A stretch of DNA of 64,000 nt, from NCBI RefSeq assembly GCF_000217715.1, contig NC_015666.1:322270-386269 (forward strand), written 5' to 3'. The number at the start of each line of letters is the position of its first letter. The stretch's first letter is position 1. Origin of the DNA: Halopiger xanaduensis SH-6 (GTDB lineage Archaea > Halobacteriota > Halobacteria > Halobacteriales > Natrialbaceae). The notes below the pieces were generated by a model. That model searched no databases. It saw nothing but the letters and a program-made list of their open reading frames with translations, and had not been told where the DNA came from. The position numbers and the translations under genes were made by a program. Shown one piece after another: positions 16,994 to 25,887 of this stretch.

Positions 16994-17439
16994 GGTGAAT
17001 CACCATTCGTTTCCGTGCGTCGGGCGGGTCGTGAGAGCAATCGCGATCCATCGACCGTAACGTAGGCCGCGCCCTCGCCAGCTGCGCGGCGGTCCCCTTC
17101 GGGATCGCCGCGATGGCTGTCGGTATCGCCGGCAGCCCGGTCCTCCTCGCCGTTTCCGGCGGCAGAGGGTTGAGTGTCGGCCAGTTTGGACGCGGTCCCC
17201 GACCCCTTGGCGGAGTCGGCGGCGTCATCTGTGATCGCGAACTCGAACGTCGAGCCCGATTTCGGCACCGTGATAACCCGAGACTCGCCGTCGTTTCGAA
17301 TCTCAATGGACAACGTCTTCGTCGTCTCGATTACGACACGACCGGCTATCCCGACCCGCGAGTCGTCGGTACTCTCGACGACGCGGACCGGGAGTCCGTT
17401 GAGTTCGTGTCGCGGCAGGGTCTCGGGTGTCAGTGCCAT
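16978..17439 (-). CDS. rnp1: RNase P protein component 1 (Rpp29/Pop4 family)
   Basis: I chose the ATG at 17439 (153 residues). The Sm-like barrel core is visible from about residue 12 (ELNGLPVRVVESTDDSRVGI ... GRVVIETTKTLSIEI ... VPKSGSTFEF). It forms part of RNase P, which matures the 5' ends of tRNAs. A low-complexity, charged insert of about 50 residues (75-125) separates this core from the C-terminal strand YVTVDGSRLLSRPARR, the usual end of the fold. Its place between L29 and S17 is standard for archaea and couples tRNA and ribosome supply. Confidence 0.92.
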   Translation of the reverse strand: MALTPETLPRHELNGLPVRVVESTDDSRVGIAGRVVIETTKTLSIEIRNDGESRVITVPKSGSTFEFAITDDAADSAKGSGTASKLADTQPSAAGNGEEDRAAGDTDSHRGDPEGDRRAAGEGAAYVTVDGSRLLSRPARRTETNGDSPWQLD

Positions 17440-17447
17440 GTGTATCG

Positions 17448-17669
17448 TTAGTCGTCCGCTTCGTCCTCGAGGTCGCCTTCCTCGCGCTGGACCGTCTTGA
17501 TCCGCGCGATGGTGCGACGCAGCTCGCCGATGCGGCCCGGGTTCTCCGGGGCGCCACCGGCGGCGAGGACGGACTTCGAGTTCAGCAGTTCGGTCTCGAG
17601 TTCCTCGAGTTCCTCCTGCCGTTCGGCAGGGGTCATGTCGCGGATCTCTTCGACGTGCAGGATCGCCAT
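17448..17669 (-). CDS. rpl29: Large-subunit ribosomal protein uL29
   Basis: This small two-helix protein (73 residues) starts [20 protein letters not shown] and has the characteristic [20 protein letters not shown] helix. It lies at the peptide exit tunnel, where signal recognition particle and the translocon dock. The ATG overlaps the S3 stop by one base. Confidence 0.97.
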   Translation of the reverse strand: MAILHVEEIRDMTPAERQEELEELETELLNSKSVLAAGGAPENPGRIGELRRTIARIKTVQREEGDLEDEADD

Positions 17670-18631
17670 CAGGCGTCACCTCCCTCGTCTTCCTCGTCGC
17701 CTTCGTCGGATTCGGATTCCATCTCCTCGACGAGTTCTTCGGCTTCGGCTTCGACGTCTTCCTCGAGTTCGTCGAGTTCTTCCTCGACGTCCTCGTCGCC
17801 TTCGGGGACGTCGACCTCTTCGAACTCCTCGTCGGCGTCGGCGTCGACTTCCTCTTCGATGACTTCCTCGACGACCTCTTCGTCGACCTCGGCCTCGTCG
17901 GACGGGGCCTCGGGTTCGGACGCCTCGGTTTCGGCGGCCTCGGCGTCGGCCTCCTCGGGTTCGCCTTCGAGGAGTTCCTCGACGCCTTCGGCCTCGTTGG
18001 CCTCGACGGCCTCGGGGACGAGTTCCTCGGGGTCGACGTCCTCGCTGACTTCGAAGTCGTCGGGCAGTTCGGCGCCCGGCGGGATGATCTTGACCGTAAC
18101 GCCGATCGTCCCGAGCTTCATGACGGCCGTCGCCTGGCCCTCGTCGACGATCTCCTCGGCGGGTTCGCCGTTGTGCTTGATGTAGCCGCGGTTGAACTTC
18201 TCGACGCGCGAGCGGGCGCCCGTGACCTTCCCGGAGAGGACGATCTCGGCGCCGAGCGCGCCGGCTTCCATGATCCGGTCGATCGTCGTGTGACCGGCCT
18301 TGCGGAAGTACCAACCGCGCTCGAGTGCGTTGGCCAGCCGGTCGGCCACGATCCGTGCGTTGAGGTCGGGTTCGTCGACCTCCTGCACGTCGACCTGCGG
18401 GTCCTCGAGGTTGAACTTCTCCTCGAGCGCGGTCGTGACCTTCCGGATGTTCTCGCCGCCCTTACCGATGACCATCCCGGGCTTCTCGGCCTTGAGGACG
18501 ATCTGGGTGCCCATCGGCGTCTTGGCGACCTCCATGCCACCGTAGCCTGCGCGGCCGAGTTCTTCCTGGAAGAACTCGTCTATCTGGGACCGCTGCAGGC
18601 CGTTCTCGATGAATTGTTGTTCGTCAGCCAT
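17669..18631 (-). CDS. rps3: Small-subunit ribosomal protein uS3 with long acidic tail
   Basis: The 320-residue protein has the N-terminal KH domain ([24 protein letters not shown] loop) and the C-terminal uS3 domain ([18 protein letters not shown]). The last about 110 residues (from about 205) are almost entirely Glu, Asp, Ala and Val, far longer than the tail in non-halophiles. The tail is presumably disordered at low salt and extends from the mRNA entry site. A reader should not take the opposite-strand open frames over this tail as genes. Confidence 0.96.
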   Translation of the reverse strand: MADEQQFIENGLQRSQIDEFFQEELGRAGYGGMEVAKTPMGTQIVLKAEKPGMVIGKGGENIRKVTTALEEKFNLEDPQVDVQEVDEPDLNARIVADRLANALERGWYFRKAGHTTIDRIMEAGALGAEIVLSGKVTGARSRVEKFNRGYIKHNGEPAEEIVDEGQATAVMKLGTIGVTVKIIPPGAELPDDFEVSEDVDPEELVPEAVEANEAEGVEELLEGEPEEADAEAAETEASEPEAPSDEAEVDEEVVEEVIEEEVDADADEEFEEVDVPEGDEDVEEELDELEEDVEAEAEELVEEMESESDEGDEEDEGGDA

Positions 18632-19122
18632 TAGTTATCACCCTCGTCGGAGTCGTCCTCGTCTGCGTCGGGTTCGGCGACGACGATTTCGACGTCGACC
18701 TGCGGCGTGTTCCACGAGGACGCACGCCCCATCGCGCGGGGCTTGCGACCGACCGATTCGCCGACCTTGTGGGCGGCGACGTGGACGATCTCCATCGACT
18801 CGCCGTCGAAGCCCTGGTGGTCGGCGTTGGCCGCGACGTTCTCGAGGAGGTCGAGGAACTCGCCGGAGACCTTCTCGGGGTACTTGCCGGCGTCCCAGCC
18901 CTCGAGATCGGATCGGTGGCCGGCACCGGCGTTGTGCGACTTGAAGGGCACCGACTGCTTCTGGTCGATGACGTCCTGCAGGTAGTCCTGCGCGTCGCCG
19001 ACGGTTCGGCCCTTGAGCTCGCGGGCGACCTCCTTGCTGTGCTTGTGGCTCATGTGACGCTCCCGGAGCATCGCTTTCGCGGTCTCGTCCGGGTCCGCGT
19101 CGACTGAGTAGTTGATTCCCAT
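18631..19122 (-). CDS. rpl22: Large-subunit ribosomal protein uL22
   Basis: The 163-residue archaeal uL22 starts [20 protein letters not shown] and has the extended loop region near [20 protein letters not shown] that lines the exit tunnel. The C terminus is acidic. It overlaps the S3 start by one base and follows S19 by 7 bp. Confidence 0.97.
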   Translation of the reverse strand: MGINYSVDADPDETAKAMLRERHMSHKHSKEVARELKGRTVGDAQDYLQDVIDQKQSVPFKSHNAGAGHRSDLEGWDAGKYPEKVSGEFLDLLENVAANADHQGFDGESMEIVHVAAHKVGESVGRKPRAMGRASSWNTPQVDVEIVVAEPDADEDDSDEGDN

Positions 19123-19129
19123 GCGTAGA

Positions 19130-19555
19130 TCACTTCAGTGGGACGAACTTCGACGATCGAGTCGCGCCGATGCCCGCCTGTCCGTGTTCGACGGACGTGC
19201 GGGTCAGCTGGAACTCCCCGAGGTAGTGTCCGACCATCTCGGGTTCGATGCGGACGCGCTCGAAGGACTGGCCGTTGTAGACCTCGAAGGTCAGTCCGAC
19301 GAACTCCGGCAGGATCGGCATATCCCGCAGGTGCGTCCGGATCGGCGCGTTCGCCGTCTCTTCTTCGCCTTTGTCGCGGGCCTCCTCGAGAAGCTTCTGC
19401 TTCTCGACGGAGAGTCCGCGCTTGATACTTCGCCGCTGGCGTGCGGGCAGCAGTTCCGCGACTTCCTCGAGCTCCATGTCCTGCAGCTCGTCGAGCGTGT
19501 GACCGCGGTAGGTGAACTCCTCACCTTCGCGGCCGGTTCGGTACTCCTGGCTCAT
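19130..19555 (-). CDS. rps19: Small-subunit ribosomal protein uS19
   Basis: The 141-residue protein has an archaeal N-terminal part ([20 protein letters not shown]) and the uS19 core ([20 protein letters not shown], ending [10 protein letters not shown]-like). It sits at the head of the 30S subunit and forms bridges to the 50S subunit. It overlaps L2 by four bases. Confidence 0.97.
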   Translation of the reverse strand: MSQEYRTGREGEEFTYRGHTLDELQDMELEEVAELLPARQRRSIKRGLSVEKQKLLEEARDKGEEETANAPIRTHLRDMPILPEFVGLTFEVYNGQSFERVRIEPEMVGHYLGEFQLTRTSVEHGQAGIGATRSSKFVPLK

Positions 19556-20274
19556 TTGTTCCCACCTCGGCCGGTACGGCGCGAGGAAATGTCACCGACC
19601 TTCCGTCCCGGCGGGGCGTCCCGCGAGACGGACTTCGGTTTCCCGGGGTGCTGTCGGCCGCCGCCACCGAACGGGTGGTCGACGGCGTTCATCGCGACAC
19701 CGCGGACGCGGGGCCACTTGGTCCCGCGCGCTTTCATCTTGTGGTGCTTGTTCCCTGCCTTGACCATCGGCTTCTCCGTGCGGCCGCCGCCGGCGACGAC
19801 GCCGATGGTGGCGCGACACTGCGGATCGAGGCGCTTGACCTCGCCGCTGGGAAGCTGGATGACCGCAGCGTTGCGGTCGTGGGTGATCAGGTCTGCGTTG
19901 ACGCCGGAGGCGCGAGCGAACTTGCCGCCGTCGCCCTGATTGGCCTCGACGTTACAGACGGGGACCCCTTCCGGAATCTCCGCGAGCGGGAGCGTGTTGC
20001 CCGGCTTGATCTCCGCCGAGACGCCGACCTGAATCTCCTCGCCGACGCTGATGCCTTCCGGGACGAGGATGAGGCGCTGGTCGCCGTCCTCGAACTCGAC
20101 GGCCGCGACCGGCGCCGAGCGGGCGGGGTCGTGTTCGATGTCCACGACCGTGCCGCGGACGACGTCGTCGTCCTCCTCGTTCTTGTGATCGAGCTTTGCC
20201 TTGTACCGGTGCGACGGGGCGCGGAACGTGGAGGTACCGCGACCGCGTCGCTGTCCGAGGATGCGTCGTCCCAT
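19552..20274 (-). CDS. rpl2: Large-subunit ribosomal protein uL2
   Basis: The 240-residue protein shows both uL2 domains and the functional C-terminal loop [20 protein letters not shown]. That loop has the conserved His near the peptidyl transferase centre. It is essential for subunit association and peptide bond formation. The start ([20 protein letters not shown]) is typical. Confidence 0.98.
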   Translation of the reverse strand: MGRRILGQRRGRGTSTFRAPSHRYKAKLDHKNEEDDDVVRGTVVDIEHDPARSAPVAAVEFEDGDQRLILVPEGISVGEEIQVGVSAEIKPGNTLPLAEIPEGVPVCNVEANQGDGGKFARASGVNADLITHDRNAAVIQLPSGEVKRLDPQCRATIGVVAGGGRTEKPMVKAGNKHHKMKARGTKWPRVRGVAMNAVDHPFGGGGRQHPGKPKSVSRDAPPGRKVGDISSRRTGRGGNK

Positions 20275-20276
20275 CG

Positions 20277-20531
20277 TCAGAACACCCCGATTCGCGAGGC
20301 GACTTCTTGGGCGTCGTCGTCCTCGGACAGACGAACTGTCGCTTTCTTCTTCCCTTTCATCGTTACCTGGGTGTTGACGTTGTCGACGGAGACGTCGAAG
20401 CGCTCCTCGACGACATCGCGAATCTCGGGCTTGGTGGCGTCGGGGTTGACGACGAACTGGAGCTTGTTCTCGAAGTCCATGTCGTTCATCGCCTTCTCCG
20501 TCACGAGCGGGTGTTCGATGATCGAACTCAT
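20277..20531 (-). CDS. rpl23: Large-subunit ribosomal protein uL23
   Basis: The 84-residue protein (IIEHPLVTEKAMNDMDFENK, ending VRLSEDDDAQEVASRIGVF-like) fits archaeal uL23. It lies at the tunnel exit, where it binds 23S rRNA and recruits SRP. The start overlaps the L4 stop by four bases. Confidence 0.97.
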   Translation of the reverse strand: MSSIIEHPLVTEKAMNDMDFENKLQFVVNPDATKPEIRDVVEERFDVSVDNVNTQVTMKGKKKATVRLSEDDDAQEVASRIGVF

Positions 20532-21280
20532 CGGTCGGCCACCTCCTCGAGAGCGCTTTCGGTCCAGACGGTCAGTCGACCCGGCTGTGCACCGGGCGCG
20601 AGATCCTCTGCGTTGACCTCCGCAGCGGTCGTCACGTCGGCTCCGGCGAGGTTCCGGGCCGCGCGGGACGGGCCGGACTCGCTCGAGGTGACGAACAGGA
20701 TCGACTTGGGCGTCTTGTACTTGCGTCCGCGGGTCTTCCCCCGACCCGAGCGGATGCTGCGGCCCTCGTCGGCGCGTTCGATGTCGTCGGCGAGTCCGGC
20801 GGCCTCGAGGAAGGAAACGACTTCCTTCGTCTTCACGAGGTCTTCGAACTCGTCGTCGACGACGACCGGAATTTCGGCGTCGTCGTCGAACTCGTGGCCG
20901 CGCTCGGCGACGAGCTCGTCGTCGGTCGTCGCGGCGATCGCGCTGCGGACGGCCAGTTTCTTCTCTTTCGTGTTGATCGATTCAGTCCAGTCCTTCTCGG
21001 CCTTCGGCGGGTGGGCCTTGCGTCCCTTGACGGTCTGGGGAACGCGGCGACCGCGTCCGTCCTGTCGCGGGACGTGGGCCATCCCTCGGCCGCTGCCGAA
21101 CGATTCGGCCGGCGTGCGGAGGCCGGCGAACTCGTCGGCACCGTAGTCCTGTTTCCGGTTTGCCTGGGCGGCTCGCACGGCGCGGGCGATCAGGTCCGGG
21201 CGGTAGTTGGTCTCGAAGACCGCCGGGAGCTCGACCGAACCCGCGTCGGCGCCGTCCAGGTCGCGTACTGTTGCTTCCAT
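20528..21280 (-). CDS. rpl4: Large-subunit ribosomal protein uL4
   Basis: The 250-residue archaeal uL4 (VRDLDGADAGSVELPAVFET at the start) has the long tunnel-lining loop around GRGMAHVPRQDGRGRRVPQT and the C-terminal alpha/beta domain. It is an early assembly protein of the 50S subunit. It starts 3 bp after the L3 stop. Confidence 0.97.
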   Translation of the reverse strand: MEATVRDLDGADAGSVELPAVFETNYRPDLIARAVRAAQANRKQDYGADEFAGLRTPAESFGSGRGMAHVPRQDGRGRRVPQTVKGRKAHPPKAEKDWTESINTKEKKLAVRSAIAATTDDELVAERGHEFDDDAEIPVVVDDEFEDLVKTKEVVSFLEAAGLADDIERADEGRSIRSGRGKTRGRKYKTPKSILFVTSSESGPSRAARNLAGADVTTAAEVNAEDLAPGAQPGRLTVWTESALEEVADR

Positions 21281-21283
21281 ATG

Positions 21284-22303
21284 TTATCCCTGGTTGGATG
21301 CGGTGGAGACGTAGCGTACCTCGGGATCGAGGCGCGGCTGGTCTCCGGGTCGGATCGCCGGGCGGAAGCGCACGAGGCGCTGTTCCGGCCCGGGGAGCGA
21401 GCCCTTGATTAGCGCGTGCGGCCCGTCGACTTCACCGTAGTTGATGAAGCCGCCGTCGACCGTCGCGTCTGCACCGTCGCCGATGTCGACGAGGCGCTTG
21501 TTCAGTTCCGTCCGCTGGTGGTAGCCGGTCTGGCCCTGTTGGGGGACCGTCGACCGGACGCGGGACGGATTCCAGGGACCGAGGTTCCCGATGCGGCGGC
21601 GCCAGCCCTGCCGGGCGTGCTTGCCCTTGCGTTTCTGGACGCCCCAGCGCTTGACGGGGCCCTGAGTCCCTTTCCCTTTCGTGACTCCGCTCGCGTCGAC
21701 GTACTCGCCGGCGCGGAACACGTCGTTCATGACGTGCTCGCCACCGTCCTCGAGCAGTTCGAGGGCGAAGTCGACGCGCTCCTCGACGGCCCCGCCGCCG
21801 ACGCGCGTCTCCATCACGTCCGGCTTCTTCTTGGGGACCGAGGGAATCTCGGTCGGAACCGTGTGCGTGATGACGCGAACGTCGTCGACGCGGCCCTCCT
21901 CGAGGAGGCCGCGGAGTTCGTCTTCGGCGGCGTCGGGATCGTAGTCGTCACCGGGGAGGTCGAGGACGCGATCGAGTTCGGAAACGAACTCGTCGGTCCA
22001 GACCTCGGTGACGGGCTGCTTCCCGTACGCCGTATCTTCGTACGCTCGCAGGGCGACGGCGCGCATGGGCGGCGTCTCCACGATCGTCACGGGGACGGTC
22101 TGTTCCATCCCCTCGGTCGGCGAATTCGACTGGTCGTCGACCATGACGACGTGGGTCATGCCGGCCTTGTAGCCCGCGAAACCCTGGAGCGTCGGCTGTC
22201 CTTCGTCGTCCGGCCACGAGTTGAAGCGCGGCACCTCCGAGGAGGCGCGCTTCCGTGGACCGAACCCGAGTGAGCCTTTGCGTGGTGCGTTTGATTGTGG
22301 CAT
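21284..22303 (-). CDS. rpl3: Large-subunit ribosomal protein uL3
   Basis: The 339-residue archaeal uL3 has the N-terminal PRKGSLGFGPRKRASSEVPR and the central loop VTKGKGTQGPVKRWGVQKRK that reaches the peptidyl transferase centre. Acidic inserts are present around residue 150. It is the first ribosomal protein of the cluster and starts 4 bp after the methyltransferase stop. Confidence 0.97.
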   Translation of the reverse strand: MPQSNAPRKGSLGFGPRKRASSEVPRFNSWPDDEGQPTLQGFAGYKAGMTHVVMVDDQSNSPTEGMEQTVPVTIVETPPMRAVALRAYEDTAYGKQPVTEVWTDEFVSELDRVLDLPGDDYDPDAAEDELRGLLEEGRVDDVRVITHTVPTEIPSVPKKKPDVMETRVGGGAVEERVDFALELLEDGGEHVMNDVFRAGEYVDASGVTKGKGTQGPVKRWGVQKRKGKHARQGWRRRIGNLGPWNPSRVRSTVPQQGQTGYHQRTELNKRLVDIGDGADATVDGGFINYGEVDGPHALIKGSLPGPEQRLVRFRPAIRPGDQPRLDPEVRYVSTASNQG

Positions 22304-22307
22304 TCTA

Positions 22308-23186
22308 TCACTCTCGTAGTGAGAGGGGCGCGAGGGTGGCGAACAGAGCTTCCTCCGTTCGCACGACCTCGCTTCCCTGATCCGGAACCGTGTTGAGCCA
22401 GAGGTCGAACCCTGGTCCTGGATCGGCTGTGGGTTCGACGTTGCCGTCGTCCGCGTCGCCGCCGTATGCGGCAGCGACGTCGGACGCCTCGATTCCGAGG
22501 ATGGCCGGCAGCCCTCTCTCGGGCGCTCCGAAGGCGACGGTCAAACCGTCGCGATCGATGCGTCCGGCCAGCGTCTCGAGCCGCCCGACGGTGAGCCGTT
22601 CACCGTGTCGAGAGGCGGCGATGCGGACGCCAGCGTCCTCACGGCTGAGTGCTGCCGATAGGTCCGTTTGCTCGACGGAAAGCCCCGGAAGGGGTTCGTC
22701 GACGAGCTTCGCCCGGACCGGTCGTCGCGAAGAGATCCTGACGGTCACGCGCTCCCCCTCGTCGACCTCCATATCCGGAGGCGTGTTGAGGGAGATCGGG
22801 TGTTGCAGTCCGCAATTGACCCGGACGCGCCCTTCAGGTCCGACCTCGGTCACGATCCCTTGTCTTAACGACCCCGAATCGTTCGATTCGGAGCCGGTCT
22901 GTGACACCGCGCGCAGCGGCGGCAAGACGCCGGCGTACTCTAGTTCGTCCCGCATCCCCCACGCCTCGTTTCGGAGGTAGGGGGGCGTTGCGGCGTACCG
23001 CAGGACGGTGCTGACGAACCCGCCGTCGAATCGCCCCGTTTCGCCGTCCCGATCGGGATAGACGACGAGGCGATCGGCCCGGAAGATCGTCGCCGCGCGG
23101 GCGACGTATCCGAGTTTGCGAGTGGCCTCGCGTTTGTCCTCGGCTTCCCGGGTGAGCGACGACGGCACGAGTACGCTGACGGTCAT
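22308..23186 (-). CDS. SPOUT-family RNA methyltransferase (DUF171/C9orf114-like)
   Basis: The 292-residue protein matches the archaeal RNA methyltransferase family related to eukaryotic C9orf114/SPOUT1. Its N-terminal part is TVSVLVPSSLTREAEDKREA ... YVARAATIFRADRLVVYPD. An inserted OB-like segment follows at about residues 105-165, with CGLQHPISLNTPPDMEVDEG in it, and the trefoil-knot region is at the C terminus. It probably methylates a base in rRNA using S-adenosylmethionine. It heads the ribosomal transcript, with a TATA element (CTTTTAAGA) about 56-64 bp before its start, so its level should follow that of the ribosomal proteins. Confidence 0.85.
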   Translation of the reverse strand: MTVSVLVPSSLTREAEDKREATRKLGYVARAATIFRADRLVVYPDRDGETGRFDGGFVSTVLRYAATPPYLRNEAWGMRDELEYAGVLPPLRAVSQTGSESNDSGSLRQGIVTEVGPEGRVRVNCGLQHPISLNTPPDMEVDEGERVTVRISSRRPVRAKLVDEPLPGLSVEQTDLSAALSREDAGVRIAASRHGERLTVGRLETLAGRIDRDGLTVAFGAPERGLPAILGIEASDVAAAYGGDADDGNVEPTADPGPGFDLWLNTVPDQGSEVVRTEEALFATLAPLSLRE

Positions 23187-23241
23187 GCCGAGACGCTTCG
23201 GCGCCGCGTCACTAGACTGTAGCGATGTATTGCGGATAGGG

Positions 23242-23250
23242 TCTTAAAAG
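23242..23250 (-). promoter_or_regulatory. TATA element of the ribosomal supercluster
   Basis: On the minus strand the element reads CTTTTAAGA, preceded by GCTATT as a possible BRE. It would place the transcription start near 23217 and a leader of about 30 nt before the methyltransferase ATG at 23186. All following genes to secY are spaced by less than 10 bp or overlap, so this is the probable main promoter. The interval 23260-23440 shows no gene. Confidence 0.5.
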
Positions 23251-23450
23251 AATAGCGGATTCGATCCCGGCTGACAACGCCTCACACCCGCGAATTCGTG
23301 CCGAACGGACACACACTCACGGATGGTAACGCGTCACTTTCGGGGCCGCCGGAAACGGTACGATTTTGCCGGAAAATTCAGCAACCGACTGGTCGCCGTC
23401 GACGACATTCACCATGTAATCGCATCCCGATGTCGGACCGATTCGTAGGC

Positions 23451-23460
23451 CTTATATATT
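23451..23460 (+). promoter_or_regulatory. TATA box of the tRNA-Gly gene
   Basis: CTTATATATT is a strong archaeal TATA element 41-49 bp before the mature tRNA 5' end, consistent with a transcription start near 23485 and a short 5' leader removed by RNase P. Confidence 0.65.
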
Positions 23461-23499
23461 CACCCGACTGTAGAAATGAGTGCAGCGAAGCACCACAGG

Positions 23500-23570
23500 G
23501 CGCTGGTAGTGTAGTGGTATCACGTGACCTTGCCATGGTCACAACCTGGGTTCAAATCCCAGCCAGCGCA
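23500..23570 (+). tRNA. tRNA-Gly (anticodon GCC)
   Basis: The cloverleaf folds completely. The acceptor stem GCGCTGG pairs with CCAGCGC and the discriminator base is A. The D arm is GTG/CAC with loop TAGTGGTAT, and the anticodon stem TGACC/GGTCA carries loop TTGCCAT. The variable region has 4 nt, and the T stem CTGGG/CCCAG carries loop TTCAAAT. The anticodon GCC reads GGC/GGT glycine codons. There is no intron and no encoded CCA. A TTTTT run at 23571-23575 directly after the gene is the likely terminator. Confidence 0.97.
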
Positions 23571-23575
23571 TTTTT
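23571..23575 (+). terminator. T-run terminator after tRNA-Gly
   Basis: Five T residues follow the discriminator base directly, the usual intrinsic termination signal for archaeal RNA polymerase. Confidence 0.5.
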
Positions 23576-23715
23576 GTCGCGAACAAATCCGTGAGCTACG
23601 GAAATCGTATCTGCGCGCTTCTGCCGAACTCACGCTCTCCAGAGACGAGTCCGTTCTCGAATTTTCGATTCCTCGAGTCGGAGAACGCAGAACCGTACCG
23701 TATCGTCGATCAGTC

Positions 23716-24168
23716 CTACTCGATGGTCACCGTCTCCGGCTCCGGCCCCGTCTGCGGGTGACGCTCGGTGTCGGCGAGATCCTCGAGCGCCAGCACGACG
23801 TTCCACTTGTTCGACTTCCAGAACGCGTCGAAGAGAACGCCCAGAACGGGGACGGAGCCGCCGATGACGTCGACGGCGATGTTCGCCAGCATCCGCCCGA
23901 GCGTCGAGAGTGAGACCCCCAACCGGGCGGCCTCGGCGACGATGTACAGCGAGACGACCCCGACCGCGGTGTCGCCGGCTCCGGGGAGGATGCCGACGAT
24001 CGGATCGAGTCCGAACCGGAAGTTCGTCCCGGGAACCCGCATTCCTTCGTCGAGCACGCGAGCGACGACGTGCATGCGGTCGAGCGCCGACTGGTCTATC
24101 GTAGCGGGGATATCGTCCTCGAACTCCTCGAGCGCCGTCTCGATGTCGTCCGCCGAACCGGTTGCCAT
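23716..24168 (-). CDS. DUF4112 family protein
   Basis: I chose the ATG at 24168 (150 residues). The central part (DPIVGILPGAGDTAVGVVSL and GGSVPVLGVLFDAFWKSNKW) is characteristic of DUF4112, a short family with one or two hydrophobic helices of unknown function. The protein is probably membrane-associated. It stands alone, convergent with the tRNA-Gly gene. Confidence 0.85.
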   Translation of the reverse strand: MATGSADDIETALEEFEDDIPATIDQSALDRMHVVARVLDEGMRVPGTNFRFGLDPIVGILPGAGDTAVGVVSLYIVAEAARLGVSLSTLGRMLANIAVDVIGGSVPVLGVLFDAFWKSNKWNVVLALEDLADTERHPQTGPEPETVTIE

Positions 24169-24562
24169 ACTATTCCGTCGGCGCGTCAGCCGAATAAGTC
24201 CGCGGGCGGACGTGGCAAGCACTCGAATCGCCGTCGGACGGCGCCTCGTGCCGACAGCGACGGGGCGTTGCGGGTCGATTTACCTCCTACCGCGCGTCTG
24301 CGCGAGGGCCGGATCGAACTCGAGGTCCGACTGCGGTGCCGCCGTGATTTCGCCGACAATCAGTTGTTGTAATCGAGACCGCTCGAGCGGCGACCGACTG
24401 CTCGCGAGTGAGTACGAGTAAGTCGCGGTTACGGTCGGTCGTCAGTCTCGGGGACGGCGTCGGGGTAACCTGCGATCCGTCTCGCAGAAGCACAATACTC
24501 GAATTTGAACTGTTAGTATCGAATTCCGTCACGTTCGTTTACCGATATCGGCTGCGATCACC

Positions 24563-24570
24563 TTTTATAC
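24563..24570 (+). promoter_or_regulatory. TATA element of the HalOD1 gene
   Basis: TTTTATAC lies about 46-53 bp before the ATG at 24616, giving a leader of about 25 nt. The preceding stretch 24169-24560 contains no gene I can support. Open frames there have neither halophilic composition nor start signals. Confidence 0.45.
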
Positions 24571-24615
24571 TCCGAGTAACTACGAATCAATAGACGATTG
24601 ACTCGCAGATCCTCC

Positions 24616-24984
24616 ATGCAAACTGAACTCTCAACAACTGACGCCGGCGACGACTTGCAGTACGACCAGACGAACGACCGCTACGTCTTCCACCACGACA
24701 CCGACGGGACGGCGACGATCACGACGACGATCGTCCACGCGCTCGCCTCGATCGCGGAGACGGACGTCTCGCAGGGCGAGTTCTCCCTCTACGATAGCGT
24801 CGATCCCGACGCGCTCGACCGACTCTTCAGCAAGAAGGCCGACGGCACCGAGCGCACGGGCGGCCACGTCGCCTTCACCGCCCTCGAGCACGAGGTGTAC
24901 GTCTACGCGAACGGCGACGTTATCGTCTACCCGCCCTCGGAAGCCGGCCGCGGTCGCAGTCGCGCTGGCGGGTCCTCGAGCTGA
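24616..24984 (+). CDS. HalOD1 output-domain protein
   Basis: I chose the ATG at 24616 (122 residues). The core TATITTTIVHALASIAETDVSQ ... DPDALDRLFSKK ... VAFTALEHEVYVYANGDVIVY (shown in pieces) matches the haloarchaeal HalOD1 output domain. That domain is often found alone or at the C terminus of sensor and regulator proteins. It probably takes part in signal-dependent gene control, but the ligand or partner is unknown. The C-terminal 15 residues are a Ser/Gly/Arg-rich tail. Confidence 0.8.
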   Translation: MQTELSTTDAGDDLQYDQTNDRYVFHHDTDGTATITTTIVHALASIAETDVSQGEFSLYDSVDPDALDRLFSKKADGTERTGGHVAFTALEHEVYVYANGDVIVYPPSEAGRGRSRAGGSSS

Positions 24985-25133
24985 CGGCAGCGATATCGAT
25001 ACCGACACCGACCCCGGATCCGAGTCCGTCGCTCGCGCTCACTTCTTCCCTTGTTTTACCCCGCCACGTACCGACGGGTCTCGGCAGGCCGCCGTGGGAC
25101 GGCTTTAGGATCGTGCCGCCCGTAGGGGTAGGT

Positions 25134-25469
25134 ATGACGGTAATCGCCCTACTGAGCGTCGCACCGGTGATCGAAGGCAGCATGTCCGGCGAGGTCGCGA
25201 AGGCCGTCGACGCCCTCGAGGACTACGACGTCGAGTACGAGACCAATCCGATGGGGACGGTGATCGAAGCCGAGTCGACCGACGAACTGTTCGCGGCCGC
25301 GCAGGCGGCCCACGAGGCGGTCGACGCGGATCGCGTCAGCACCGTGCTGAAGATCGACGACAAGCGAACCCGGGATGAGTCGGCCGCGGAGAAGGTCGAC
25401 GCCGTCGAGGACCACCTCGGTCGACCCGCGAGGAACAGCGGTGACGCCGACGACGAAGACGCGGAGTAA
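25134..25469 (+). CDS. MTH1187-family thiamine-binding protein
   Basis: The 111-residue protein (VIALLSVAPVIEGSMSGEVA ... DYDVEYETNPMGTVIEAEST) fits the MTH1187/YkoF-type family. These are small ferredoxin-fold proteins that form oligomers and bind thiamine or related pyrimidines. The first about 90 residues cover the domain and the rest is an acidic tail. I chose the ATG at 25134. It is followed at 94 bp by a metal-binding chaperone gene on the same strand. Confidence 0.85.
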   Translation: MTVIALLSVAPVIEGSMSGEVAKAVDALEDYDVEYETNPMGTVIEAESTDELFAAAQAAHEAVDADRVSTVLKIDDKRTRDESAAEKVDAVEDHLGRPARNSGDADDEDAE

Positions 25470-25562
25470 CGGCTGGTCTCGCCAGAACGATCGCCGTGTC
25501 CGGTCTGGCCCGTAGCCCGCGGCCAGCACAACCCTCAACCCCCTCGAGCGGCTACCGCGCCC

Positions 25563-25772
25563 ATGGAACAGACCACGCTCGAGGTCCGCGGGATGTCCTG
25601 CGACGGCTGCGAGGAGACGGTCACCGGCGCCCTCGAGGCGCTCGAGGGCGTGTCGGCGGCGACGGCGAGCCGCGAGGACGACGAGGTCCGCGTCGAACAC
25701 GACGAAGCGAGAGTGGACGAGGCGACGATCGCGAACGTGATCGCGGACGCCGGGTACGAACCTGCGGTCTGA
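25563..25772 (+). CDS. Heavy-metal-associated (CopZ-like) metallochaperone
   Basis: The 69-residue protein is a complete single HMA domain. The metal-binding loop is GMSCDGC (Cys13, Cys16) after the first strand, and the C-terminal VIADAGYEPAV strand is typical. It should bind Cu(I) and hand it to a P-type ATPase or regulator. No such ATPase is in the window. The genes on both sides are unrelated. Confidence 0.93.
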   Translation: MEQTTLEVRGMSCDGCEETVTGALEALEGVSAATASREDDEVRVEHDEARVDEATIANVIADAGYEPAV

Positions 25773-25887
25773 GGGAAGGCTTCGGGCTTCGATATCGAAG
25801 GCCGCCGTTCGACGCTCTGCGCGCCGTCTGACGCAGGTCCGACGAGAACTGACAAACTGTTTTACGCCGGGGCCTGATCCGTAAGGT

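Noticed and set aside
24287-24532. 81-codon minus-strand frame upstream of the HalOD1 gene
   Set aside because: Composition changes along its length, no motif and no start signal; it overlaps the probable upstream promoter region.
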